A stretch of DNA of 17,207 nt from JAWLBW01 sp041687475 (GCA_041687475.1 JAWLBW010000068.1:1-17207); one strand, 5' to 3'; positions 6,474 to 13,189 are shown, counted from the stretch's first letter. A program made the numbers and translations. Notes: generated by a model from the sequence alone, not told the origin.

Positions 6474-7751
6474 ATGTCCGATCAAGCCCATCCCACGAAT
6501 GCGGCCACGGTGGCCGAAGTGCTGTTCAGGCTGGTGCTCGACTGCGCCGACGTGAACCGCCGTGTCGACGAAGCGCTCGACGAACTGCCGTTCGAGCCGT
6601 CACTGGTGCTGGGCGGGGGCAAGGCCGGGGCCGTCATGGCCCGCCGGGTTGCCGCGCGCTTTCCGCATGTGCCCGGGGTTGTTGCCGTTCCCCATGGCGA
6701 AGGGGGCGCCGCCGGTTCCCTTGAATTGGTCGAGGCCGGCCACCCGTTGCCCGACGAGGGCAGCGTGGCCGTGGTCGACAGGGCCGAGCTTCTGCTTGCG
6801 CGGCATCGCGGCCCATTGCTCTTTCTGTTGAGCGGCGGGGCGTCGGCCATGCTGGGCGCCCCTCTGGGTGGAATGGGGCTCGACACGCTGCGGCGGCTGT
6901 ACACGATACTGCTCGAGGCCGGCCTCGACATCGAACAGATGAACGTGGTGCGCCGACATCTGACCCGCTGGGGCGGGGGAAAGCTTGCGGCCCTTGCCGA
7001 TCGCCGGGCGCAGGCCATCGTGGTGAGCGATGTAAGGGGAGACAGGCTCGAGACCATCGGATCGGGTCCTCTCGCCGGCGACGTGACGCGTTGGAAAGAC
7101 GTCGCGCGAGTTCTGGCCGCGGCGGGGGCAGCCCACCCGCTTCCACCCGAGGTGTCGCAGCTCTGCGGCAAAGCGCTTCTGGGGGAAGTTGCCGAAACCG
7201 TACGCCCCGACGATTCGTGCCTGGCCTCTGTCAGCCACCGCATCGTGCTCTCATCGGACCTGGTCGTGAAGGCCGTGCGCGAGCGTCTGGGCCTCGATGT
7301 CGAAGCAGCGTTGTCGTACGGCGACGGCGATGTCGGCGAGGTCGCCGCCCGGTGGAGCGAGGTTCTGCGCGGCGGGGCGGGTGTCTGGCTCTCAGGCGGC
7401 GAGCCTGCGGTTCATCTTCGCGGCAAAGGTCGTGGGGGGCGCAATCAGCATCTATCGCTTCTGGTCGCCCGTGCGATGAGCGATATCGACGACTGGCTGT
7501 TCTTGAGCGTGGCGACCGACGGGGTCGACGGAAATTCGGCCAACGCGGGGGCCTGGGTCGACCCAACGGTCGGTCGGCTGCAGGGGCTTGACGCGGCCAT
7601 TGCCGGGTTCGACAGCGCCTCGTTCTGCGAGCGGCACGGTCTGGCCTTTCGCAGCGGACCGACGGGTACCAATGTGGCCGACATTCAGATCGGCGTGCGT
7701 GGGGGTCGCGCGCTGCGCGAAGCGCTTTCTTCCCTGCGCGGCAGCGATTGA
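6474..7751 (+). CDS. Glycerate 2-kinase, DUF4147/MOFRL family
   Basis: The 425-residue product should phosphorylate D-glycerate to 2-phosphoglycerate with ATP in the cytoplasm. Visible signatures run in family order: LVLGGGKAGAVMA (45-57, with the expected catalytic Lys50), EAGHPLPDEGS, LFLLSGGASAMLGAP (116-130), MNVVRRHLTRWGGGKLA (156-172), VVSDVRGDRLETIGSGPLAGD (183-203). The C-terminal MOFRL part contains LSGGEPAVHLRGKGRGGRNQ, SVATDGVDGNSANAGAWVD and GPTGTNVADIQI. Length is usual for the class II glycerate kinases. ATG 6474 is preferred because GAGGT lies 8 bases upstream (6461-6465); the frame extends to 6402, but that part overlaps the divergent gene and reads poorly. No glyoxylate, tartronate or serine-cycle gene is nearby, so the pathway cannot be assigned. 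Confidence 0.92.
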   Translation: MSDQAHPTNAATVAEVLFRLVLDCADVNRRVDEALDELPFEPSLVLGGGKAGAVMARRVAARFPHVPGVVAVPHGEGGAAGSLELVEAGHPLPDEGSVAVVDRAELLLARHRGPLLFLLSGGASAMLGAPLGGMGLDTLRRLYTILLEAGLDIEQMNVVRRHLTRWGGGKLAALADRRAQAIVVSDVRGDRLETIGSGPLAGDVTRWKDVARVLAAAGAAHPLPPEVSQLCGKALLGEVAETVRPDDSCLASVSHRIVLSSDLVVKAVRERLGLDVEAALSYGDGDVGEVAARWSEVLRGGAGVWLSGGEPAVHLRGKGRGGRNQHLSLLVARAMSDIDDWLFLSVATDGVDGNSANAGAWVDPTVGRLQGLDAAIAGFDSASFCERHGLAFRSGPTGTNVADIQIGVRGGRALREALSSLRGSD

Positions 7752-7831
7752 AGCGGGTACCCGGAAAATAATCGGCAGACGGGAGGGAATTCGTCAGATG
7801 GAAGCGATTGCGTCAGGCGGGCCCGGCTCAC

Positions 7832-8395
7832 TCAGGCAGGGTCGAACCAGAGGTCACGGGGTTCGGCGCGCAGGCGGCCGTCGGGCATGGGCAGGTAGCG
7901 GTCGAGGCGGGTCAGGTGGCCGAAGTACACGTGCAGGGTAGCCGCGGTTTCGTCGCCGGGGTTGAACATGCGGTGCACCTGCTCGATGCCCTCGGGGTAA
8001 ATGGGGCTGAATGCGCCGCATTGCATTTCGGTGGGGGCTTCGGCCACCACGCGCCAGGCGTCGCCGTCGGGGGCGAGGTCGTACTTGGTTTCCATGAGCC
8101 GCCCCGTGAGCAGCGTGACCACCCCGGTGAGGTGCTGGTGATTGTGCATGGGGCTGTCGCTGCCGGGGTTCCAGATGGCAAGCACCACCTGAATGGGCAG
8201 TTCGGGCGCGTTCAGGCGGTATCGGGCGTAAAGGTTGGTCGAGCGGGCGCCGTAGGCGTCGATGGGCAGCACCGTGTCGCGCAGAAAGGCGCGCAGGGGT
8301 TGCTCGGCGCGGCGAACCCGTTCGGCCGGATCCGACACTTCTTCGTAGATGCGGGCAATTTCGCGATCGAGCCCGCCAAGCGTGGCCGTTGACAT
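7832..8395 (-). CDS. Cysteine dioxygenase family protein (cupin)
   Basis: The 187-residue cupin should be a non-haem iron thiol dioxygenase, oxidising cysteine to cysteine sulfinate with O2. Iron ligands are His84 and His86 in SPMHNH and His141 in EQVHRMFN. The catalytic outer-sphere residues fall at Thr153-His155-Tyr157 (ATLHVYF), matching the Ser-His-Tyr triad of cysteine dioxygenases with Thr in place of Ser. Gly91 sits where mammalian enzymes have the crosslinking Cys, as in known bacterial enzymes. An Arg in YARYRL (56-61) matches the substrate-carboxylate Arg of true cysteine dioxygenases rather than the Gln of 3-mercaptopropionate dioxygenases. The ATG at 8395 lacks a clear ribosome site. 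The gene is convergent with the glycerate kinase (80-base gap without a terminator I can defend) and divergent from the GIDE gene. No sulfinate-processing gene is nearby. Confidence 0.88.
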   Translation of the reverse strand: MSTATLGGLDREIARIYEEVSDPAERVRRAEQPLRAFLRDTVLPIDAYGARSTNLYARYRLNAPELPIQVVLAIWNPGSDSPMHNHQHLTGVVTLLTGRLMETKYDLAPDGDAWRVVAEAPTEMQCGAFSPIYPEGIEQVHRMFNPGDETAATLHVYFGHLTRLDRYLPMPDGRLRAEPRDLWFDPA

Positions 8396-8422
8396 GTTTT
8401 TCAGGATACCACGCCCCGGCTA

Positions 8423-8451
8423 TTGGACATCGACTTACGGCAGGCTAAACT
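8423..8451 (+). promoter_or_regulatory. Candidate sigma-70 promoter for the GIDE-lemA-marR unit
   Basis: TTGGAC (8423-8428), a 17-base spacer and TAAACT (8446-8451) make a good match. The implied start is near 8458, which would exclude the ribosome site at 8454-8457 from the mRNA and make it nearly leaderless on ATG 8459. Either that is real or the match is chance. Confidence 0.35.
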
Positions 8452-8464
8452 GAAGGGCATGTCA

Positions 8465-10162
8465 ATGTTGGTCGTCAGGCGGCGAGCGCCGAAGTATTTT
8501 CCCCAGAGCGATCGTGAGAAAGTGGCCGAAGCGCTTCGTTGGAAGCCCGAAACGGTAGACCGGTCTCTGGTCGGCGACGGCTGGGCCTGGGTGCCTGCCC
8601 GGGGCGAGTCGCAGGCGGCGTTCAAGGTGGTCGAGCAGCTGCGCGCGGCGGGCATGCAGGCGGGCATGGTCACGCCCATGGACGCCAACGATGTCGGCGG
8701 GTTGCGCGAGTACAATCGAATTTCGGTCGGCGACGGCGAGGGCTTCGTGCTGCACGGGCCCGCGGGGTCGCTGCCCCTGGGGGCCGAAGAGGCCGGCGGT
8801 GCTGCGCTGCTCGGGCTGCGGTGGGACGGCGAGCACGTGCGCCCCTTCACGCAGTTCGTGAAAAAGCCGGGTCTGCTTGTCTGGGGCACGAAGGGGCCGC
8901 TGGGCGTGATCTGGCTGCGCGAAGAGGGCGGCACCTCGGGGCTGTCGGCCATGGAAATGGCCTCGTTTCTGCGGCAGGCGGTGGCCAACCGGGGGCTGCG
9001 GCTGGTCGACGATTCGTACCGGCCCGACGACATACCGACCATGCGTGCGGGGCTGGCCGAGGTGTGGAAGAAAGCCGGCGGCCACGCCGACGACGTGCGT
9101 GCCTTGGGGCACGGCGTCATGCTGCGGGCGATGGAGCGGGGCGGGGTGCTTCGGCCCCCCAAGCTTGACGAGCTGCCCGACATTAACCAGCCGCTCAAGG
9201 TATACCAGGTTCGCAAGCACGGGTTCGAGCTGCCCGATCTCGTCCGTCTTTTCGCGTGGATCAGCGCCGTGGGCTTCATTTTTCTCATGGGGCTGGGCCG
9301 GGCTTCGTACCAGGCCGAGTTCGCCGGCATTGCCGCGGGGCTGTTCGGCATTGCCCACGGCCTGCGTATCGTGAGCCGATGGTTTCGCTTGTTTACGCGG
9401 CCTACCGAACGTGTTCGCTCCATGGCCATGGGCCCGGTGCGAATCGAGGGCAAACTCGAGGCGGCCATGCATCTGGTCAGCCCGATGCGGGGGTTGCGCT
9501 GCGTTTATTACGTTACGCGCCGGCAGCAGAAGTCGCGGCACGGGTACGGAAGGGCCGGTTTGACCGATGCCTTCAGCCCCGGTTCGTGGCGCACGGTAAC
9601 GACCTCGCGGTCGCCGCTTTTGCCTTTCTACGTCAACGACGGCACCGGGCGCGTGCTGGTCGATTCGGCCGGCGCCGACTGGCACGGGGCAGAAAAGTAC
9701 GTGCACAAGATCAGTACCAATGAGCGAATCATCGAGTACGTAGTGGCCGACGGGGTGCAGGGCACCGTGTTCGGGGTGGCCGACGTCGATCCCGACGCGC
9801 CCGCCATCGAAGCGCTTCGCGACGGGCTGAACGCCATGTTTCTGGCCGAAGCCGCCGATGCCTTCGATTTGAACCGCGACGGCATCATCAGCGACGTCGA
9901 GCGGGCCATGGCCCTGCGCGCGCTCGATGAACAGATGCAACGCGACGGCACCAACGTGACGCTGCGCAGCGGCGTGTACCTGCGCGACTCGCGCGAAGAG
10001 CCGCTCATTGTGGCGTCGAAACGGGGCTTTTCGCTGAGCTGGACCACGATTCTGGCGGCATCGGCCTGGCTTGCCTTCGGCATGTTCGCGATCGTCTCGA
10101 CTTTCGTGTATCGTGAGGAAGTCGGCCGCTTCCTGGAGTGGGCCCTCAGGGTTGTCTTCTAA
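8465..10162 (+). CDS. GIDE-domain membrane protein with EF-hand-like insertion
   Basis: This is a 565-residue membrane protein. Residues ~1-72 look like an alternating beta/alpha domain (LVVRRR, REKVAEALR, WAWVPA, a long helix to MVTPMD) and residues 85-255 are unrecognised. Two membrane helices follow (about 259-278 and 287-303). A GIDE domain then starts near 319: GPVRIEGKLEA, MRGLRCVYYVTRR, PFYVNDGTGRVLVDSAGAD, NERIIEYVVADG. It ends with the last strands around 496-520. Between them sits DLNRDGIISDVE (468-479), a full 12-residue EF-hand loop (D, N, D, G, I, E at the expected places). A last helix lies at about 525-548. GIDE is named from a eukaryotic E3 ligase, but no RING finger is present, so ligase activity should not be assumed. 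ATG 8465 has AGGG 7 bases upstream; ATG 8459 is the alternative. lemA begins 17 bases downstream. Confidence 0.78.
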   Translation: MLVVRRRAPKYFPQSDREKVAEALRWKPETVDRSLVGDGWAWVPARGESQAAFKVVEQLRAAGMQAGMVTPMDANDVGGLREYNRISVGDGEGFVLHGPAGSLPLGAEEAGGAALLGLRWDGEHVRPFTQFVKKPGLLVWGTKGPLGVIWLREEGGTSGLSAMEMASFLRQAVANRGLRLVDDSYRPDDIPTMRAGLAEVWKKAGGHADDVRALGHGVMLRAMERGGVLRPPKLDELPDINQPLKVYQVRKHGFELPDLVRLFAWISAVGFIFLMGLGRASYQAEFAGIAAGLFGIAHGLRIVSRWFRLFTRPTERVRSMAMGPVRIEGKLEAAMHLVSPMRGLRCVYYVTRRQQKSRHGYGRAGLTDAFSPGSWRTVTTSRSPLLPFYVNDGTGRVLVDSAGADWHGAEKYVHKISTNERIIEYVVADGVQGTVFGVADVDPDAPAIEALRDGLNAMFLAEAADAFDLNRDGIISDVERAMALRALDEQMQRDGTNVTLRSGVYLRDSREEPLIVASKRGFSLSWTTILAASAWLAFGMFAIVSTFVYREEVGRFLEWALRVVF

Positions 10163-10179
10163 TCGGAGTTCGGACCTTC

Positions 10180-10746
10180 ATGCCGCTGCAATCGGCACAA
10201 TTCTGGATGGTTTCGGTCGGCCTCGTGGTCGCGGCCGGCATCGTGCTGGTCATTTTCAATGCGCTCATTCGCATGCGCAATGATATTGCCCGTACCTGGT
10301 CGAACATCGACGTCATTCTGCAGCAACGGCACAATGAGGTCGGCAATCTCGTAAACTCGGTGCGCGATTACATGAATTACGAGCGCGCTCTGCTGGTCGA
10401 GATTACCGAGGCGCGCAACCGACTGGCGCGGGCCAACGGGGTGCACGACAAGGCCGTGCAGGACAAGCGCCTGCACGACGGGCTCGACCGGCTTTTCGTA
10501 ACCATCGAAAACTACCCCGATGTGAAAGCCAACCATCTGGTGCGCGATCTTATGCGCCGCATCACCGAACTCGAAGACATGCTGGCCGACCGGCGCGAAG
10601 TCTACAATCATTCGGTCACCCGCTACAACACCATGATTGCTTCGGTGCCCATCGTATTTGTGGCCGGCCCCCTTGGTTTCAAGGGCGCCGACCTGTTCTC
10701 GGCAGAGAACGAAGCCCGGCGCCGGCCCGAAGTCTCGCTACGTTGA
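10180..10746 (+). CDS. lemA: LemA-family membrane protein
   Basis: The 188-residue protein matches the LemA family: one N-terminal membrane helix (about 10-29) followed by a long helical bundle. The recognisable core is FNALIRMRNDIARTWSNIDV (26-45), then LQQRHNEVGNLVNSVRDYMNYE and later NYPDVKAN and YNHSVTRYNTMI. The usual family wording is 'YN.L...A...IDV.L..R.dlipNLV'. LemA proteins are anchored with the bundle outside the inner membrane or in the periplasm; their molecular role is unknown. ATG 10180 is preferred over an overlapping GTG at 10138 because the helix starts right after it and GGAG lies at 10165-10168. It follows the GIDE gene by 17 bases and precedes marR by 10, so the three are probably one transcript. 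GIDE and LemA partners are known to co-occur, which supports a joint function. Confidence 0.93.
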   Translation: MPLQSAQFWMVSVGLVVAAGIVLVIFNALIRMRNDIARTWSNIDVILQQRHNEVGNLVNSVRDYMNYERALLVEITEARNRLARANGVHDKAVQDKRLHDGLDRLFVTIENYPDVKANHLVRDLMRRITELEDMLADRREVYNHSVTRYNTMIASVPIVFVAGPLGFKGADLFSAENEARRRPEVSLR

Positions 10747-10756
10747 AAATTGCCGC

Positions 10757-11203
10757 ATGGGTACGCACTTCAAGGGCACGGACGAAGAAACGCGCGCGCT
10801 GGATGCATACATCAAGCTCGTGCGGGCCGGCAACAGCGTCGTGTCGCAGGTCGGGTCGGTCGTGGCCCGCGAGAAACTTACGTGGAGCCAGTTCGGCATT
10901 CTCGAGGCCCTGTACCATCTCGGCCCGCTGAATCAGAAAGAGTTGGCGGCCAAGATTCTCAAAAGCGGGCCGAACATAACCATGGTCATCGACAATCTCG
11001 AGCGTGACGGCCTCGTTCGCCGCGAGCGAAACCCCCAGGACAGGCGCGCTTTCATTGTTTCACCGACCGAGAAGGGCACCGCGCTCATCGCCCGCATATT
11101 TCCCGAACATAAGAATCTGATTGTCGAGGTCATGCAACGCCTCGAACCCGACGAACTTGCCGAGCTCAGCCGGCTCTGCCGGAAGTTGGGCGCCGGAAAG
11201 TAA
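10757..11203 (+). CDS. MarR-family transcriptional regulator
   Basis: The 148-residue protein has the MarR winged helix-turn-helix: LTWSQFGILEALYHLGPLNQKELAAKIL (41-68), the recognition helix region SGPNITMVIDNLERDGLV (70-87) and the wing RRERNPQDRRAFIVSPT, with the conserved Asp95-Arg96-Arg97. Flanking helices form the dimer interface. MarR proteins are dimeric repressors released by ligands or oxidation. The only cysteine is Cys141 near the C-terminus, so a YodB-type N-terminal thiol switch is absent. The ATG at 10757 is the only sensible start in frame; no ribosome site is visible, and translation may be coupled to lemA, whose stop is 10 bases upstream. The likely target is the pirin/reductase operon 114 bases downstream, whose promoter carries a palindrome; this is inference. 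Confidence 0.9.
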   Translation: MGTHFKGTDEETRALDAYIKLVRAGNSVVSQVGSVVAREKLTWSQFGILEALYHLGPLNQKELAAKILKSGPNITMVIDNLERDGLVRRERNPQDRRAFIVSPTEKGTALIARIFPEHKNLIVEVMQRLEPDELAELSRLCRKLGAGK

Positions 11204-11240
11204 GCCTTCGTGCAGAACGGCTTCCGTCCGGCGGTGGATG

Positions 11241-11262
11241 AATAGTTCGATGTTGAATTATT
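11241..11262. promoter_or_regulatory. Candidate MarR operator upstream of the pirin gene
   Basis: AATAGTTC (11241-11248) and GAATTATT (11255-11262) are inverted copies with one mismatch in 8, separated by GATGTT. The element overlaps the -35 of the pirin promoter. Size and AT content fit MarR-type operators. A second, perfect palindrome ATTCGAAT lies at 11291-11298, between the -10 and the start codon. Confidence 0.5.
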
Positions 11263-11280
11263 CTGTGTGGATGTTATGAT
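11253..11280 (+). promoter_or_regulatory. Sigma-70-like promoter of the pirin-reductase operon
   Basis: TTGAAT (11253-11258), a 16-base spacer and TATGAT (11275-11280) match -35/-10 at 4 and 5 of 6 positions. It sits in the only AT-rich stretch between marR and pirin. The predicted start is near 11287, giving a leader of about 30 bases. Confidence 0.6.
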
Positions 11281-11317
11281 AGATTAAAGAATTCGAATGT
11301 TACGTTGATGGTTGGAT

Positions 11318-12250
11318 ATGAATGAAAGACTCAGAACCGTCGCGCGCGTCGTGCAGGCGCAGACGACGCTCGAGGGCGGCGGGTTTACCGTGCAGCGGCC
11401 CTTTCCCACGCCCGTGCTCGACCAGGTCGACCCGTTTCTGCTGCTCGACCGCATGGGACCTGTCGACTACGCACCGGGGGCGGCGCGGGGGGCGCCCGAT
11501 CATCCCCATCGCGGTTTTGAAACCGTGACCTACCTGCTCGCGGGCGAAATGGAACACCGCGACTCGGCGGGGCACGCCGGCTTTCTCGAGCCTGGCGATG
11601 TGCAGTGGATGACGGCGGGTGCGGGCGTCGTGCACTCTGAAATGCCCTCGGCCCGCATGCTGCAGGAGGGCGGGCGGCTGCACGGCTTTCAGTTGTGGGT
11701 AAACCTGCCGCGCCGCGACAAGATGACGGCGCCCCGCTATCAGGAAATCAAGGCGGCGGCCGTGCCGGTCGGGCGCAGTGAAGACGGCCTGGTAACCGTG
11801 CGTGTCATTGCCGGTGAATCGCTGGGAAAGCGGGCCGACATCGACACCCGCACGCCCATTCTTTACCTGCACTTCAGCCTGGCGCCCGGCGCCCGGCACG
11901 TGCAGCCGGTGCCGCGGGGCTTCAGCGCCTTTGCCTTTGTGTTTGACGGCAGTGCCCGTTTCGATTCCAGCAGTGCAGGAGAGTGGGTCGACGAGGGGCG
12001 TGCCGCCATTTTCAACGCAGACGGCGACGCCGTCGGTGTCGAAGGGGGTGGGCAGGGTGCCGAGTTCCTGCTCGTCGCGGGCGAACCACTGCGCGAACCG
12101 GTGGCCCGTTTCGGACCCTTCGTCATGAACTACAAGGCCGAGCTTCTCGAGGCCCTGCGCGACTTCGAGAGCGGCAAGATGGGACGCATCGCGGCCGAGG
12201 TGCGAAAGGTCAGTGCAAATGGAACGAGCGAACAGGAGAGTTACTCATGA
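11318..12250 (+). CDS. Pirin-family cupin protein (possible quercetinase-type dioxygenase)
   Basis: The 310-residue protein is a bicupin of the pirin family. The metal site is clear: His62 and His64 in APDHPHRGFETVTYLLAGE, then His106 and Glu108 in MTAGAGVVHSEMP. Around them are the family stretches DPFLLLDRMGP, FLEPGDVQWM and GFQLWVNLP, and the C-terminal pirin part includes FGPFVMNY. Bacterial pirins include a quercetin 2,3-dioxygenase (E. coli YhhW) and redox-linked modulators; the natural substrate is usually unknown. The length is somewhat above the usual 230-290 residues because of a C-terminal tail (about 280-310). ATG 11318 was chosen over a TTG at 11312; no strong ribosome site precedes it. 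The stop overlaps the reductase start as ATGA, indicating translational coupling. Regulation by the upstream MarR protein is likely from the operator-like repeat. Confidence 0.92.
   Translation: MNERLRTVARVVQAQTTLEGGGFTVQRPFPTPVLDQVDPFLLLDRMGPVDYAPGAARGAPDHPHRGFETVTYLLAGEMEHRDSAGHAGFLEPGDVQWMTAGAGVVHSEMPSARMLQEGGRLHGFQLWVNLPRRDKMTAPRYQEIKAAAVPVGRSEDGLVTVRVIAGESLGKRADIDTRTPILYLHFSLAPGARHVQPVPRGFSAFAFVFDGSARFDSSSAGEWVDEGRAAIFNADGDAVGVEGGGQGAEFLLVAGEPLREPVARFGPFVMNYKAELLEALRDFESGKMGRIAAEVRKVSANGTSEQESYS
12234..12238 (+). promoter_or_regulatory. Ribosome binding site of the FMN reductase gene
   Basis: AGGAG lies 8 bases before ATG 12247, inside the pirin C-terminal codons. It is one of the best ribosome sites in the window and fixes the start although the frame is open for 264 bases upstream. 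Confidence 0.75.
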
Positions 12251-12843
12251 ACGAACAACGGATGAACACCGGTCCCGTGCGCATTCTGGGCCTTGCCGGC
12301 AGTTTACGTCGTGCCTCGCACAACCGTGGTTTGATTGCCGCAGCCGCCGAGCTTGCTCCTTCGGTAGAAGCCATTGTCGAGAGCGCCGACCTGCGGGGCA
12401 TTCCCTTTTACGACGGCGATGTCGAGGCCGCAGGCTTTCCCCCCGAAGTCTCGCGCCTCAAGGAAGCCGTGCGTTCGGCCGACGCCCTGCTCATTGCCAC
12501 GCCCGAGTACAACCACTCGTATTCGGGCATGCTCAAGAACGCGCTTGAGTGGGTGTCGCGGCCGATGAAGGAAACCCCTTTCCGCGGAAAGCCCGTGGCC
12601 GTTCTGGGGGCCGGCGGCGTGCACGGTACCTCGCGCGCGCAGTACCACCTGCGGCAGGTGCTTCATGCCGTCGATGCCCACACCCTGAACCTGCCCGAGG
12701 TCATGGTGGCGCGGTCGTGGGAGAAATTTGACGCCGAAGGGCGGCTGACCGACGAGGTCACCCGTGAGCAGGTGCGCGCGCTGCTGCAGGCGCTGGTGGC
12801 ATGGTCGCGGCGGCTGCGGGTTGGGCCCCTGGAGCCGACTTGA
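12247..12843 (+). CDS. NADPH-dependent FMN reductase (ChrR/YieF-type quinone reductase)
   Basis: The 198-residue flavodoxin-like enzyme has the FMN-phosphate loop LAGSLRRASHNRGL (16-29), then SADLRGIPFYDGDVE (47-60) and the flavin-ring motif TPEYNHSYSGMLKNALEW (85-102), all diagnostic of the NADPH-dependent FMN reductase family. Members such as E. coli ChrR/YieF reduce quinones in two-electron steps, and also chromate and azo dyes, using NAD(P)H in the cytoplasm. Length fits the family. Its start is set by AGGAG at 12234-12238 and overlaps the pirin stop. Co-expression with pirin behind a MarR-type operator suggests a quinone or redox-cycling stress response; substrate preference cannot be read from sequence. 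It converges with the small membrane-protein gene, 10 bases apart, with no terminator between them. Confidence 0.92.
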   Translation: MNEQRMNTGPVRILGLAGSLRRASHNRGLIAAAAELAPSVEAIVESADLRGIPFYDGDVEAAGFPPEVSRLKEAVRSADALLIATPEYNHSYSGMLKNALEWVSRPMKETPFRGKPVAVLGAGGVHGTSRAQYHLRQVLHAVDAHTLNLPEVMVARSWEKFDAEGRLTDEVTREQVRALLQALVAWSRRLRVGPLEPT

Positions 12844-12853
12844 CCGGAAAAGC

Positions 12854-13189
12854 TCAGACCACCGCGTCGCCCATGGGTTTTTCAAGGCGCTCGGAACCGC
12901 ATTCCGTGCATATCACGTAGGATGCCAGCGTACGCCACAACAGCATGACGACGGCGAAGATAAGAACCAGGTGCACCACGAGGCCCACCGAGAACCCGAG
13001 CGCAATGACCGGGTACTCGATGTACCATTTGCCCGGAATGATACGCTTGACCTTGGCTGTGTGACCGCAGGTGTCGCAGGTGCGTACCGGTTGGGCCGTG
13101 CGCCAGTAAAGGTTACGCAAACCGAGTACGACGACCATGACGAGAATGGTCGTGACGGCAAGCGTGTTCTGTTCAAGAAACACCATCAT
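12854..13189 (-). CDS. Small membrane protein with two separated CxxC zinc-knuckle motifs
   Basis: No family recognised. The 111-residue protein has one clear membrane helix at about 9-28 (TLAVTTILVMVVVLGLRNLY). A first knuckle CDTCGH (38-43) lies in a basic segment, followed by a long hydrophobic stretch at about 60-93, then a second knuckle CTECGS (94-99) and a short polar tail. The two CxxC pairs look like halves of a zinc ribbon split by membrane sequence. If the 34-residue hydrophobic stretch is a hairpin, both knuckles are on the same side and could share one metal; if it spans once, they cannot. ATG 13189 and 13186 are adjacent possible starts, with no strong ribosome site. It stands alone, convergent with the reductase and 113 bases downstream of ligA on the same strand. 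It may share the ligA transcript. Confidence 0.7.
   Translation of the reverse strand: MMVFLEQNTLAVTTILVMVVVLGLRNLYWRTAQPVRTCDTCGHTAKVKRIIPGKWYIEYPVIALGFSVGLVVHLVLIFAVVMLLWRTLASYVICTECGSERLEKPMGDAVV

Noticed and set aside
7754..7763. Palindrome CGGGTACCCG just after the glycerate kinase stop, considered as a terminator
   Set aside because: No loop and no T-run; followed by GAAAATA only.
8465..10162. Annotation of this gene as a ubiquitin E3 ligase
   Set aside because: The GIDE domain name comes from a eukaryotic RING protein; no RING cysteine/histidine pattern exists in this protein.
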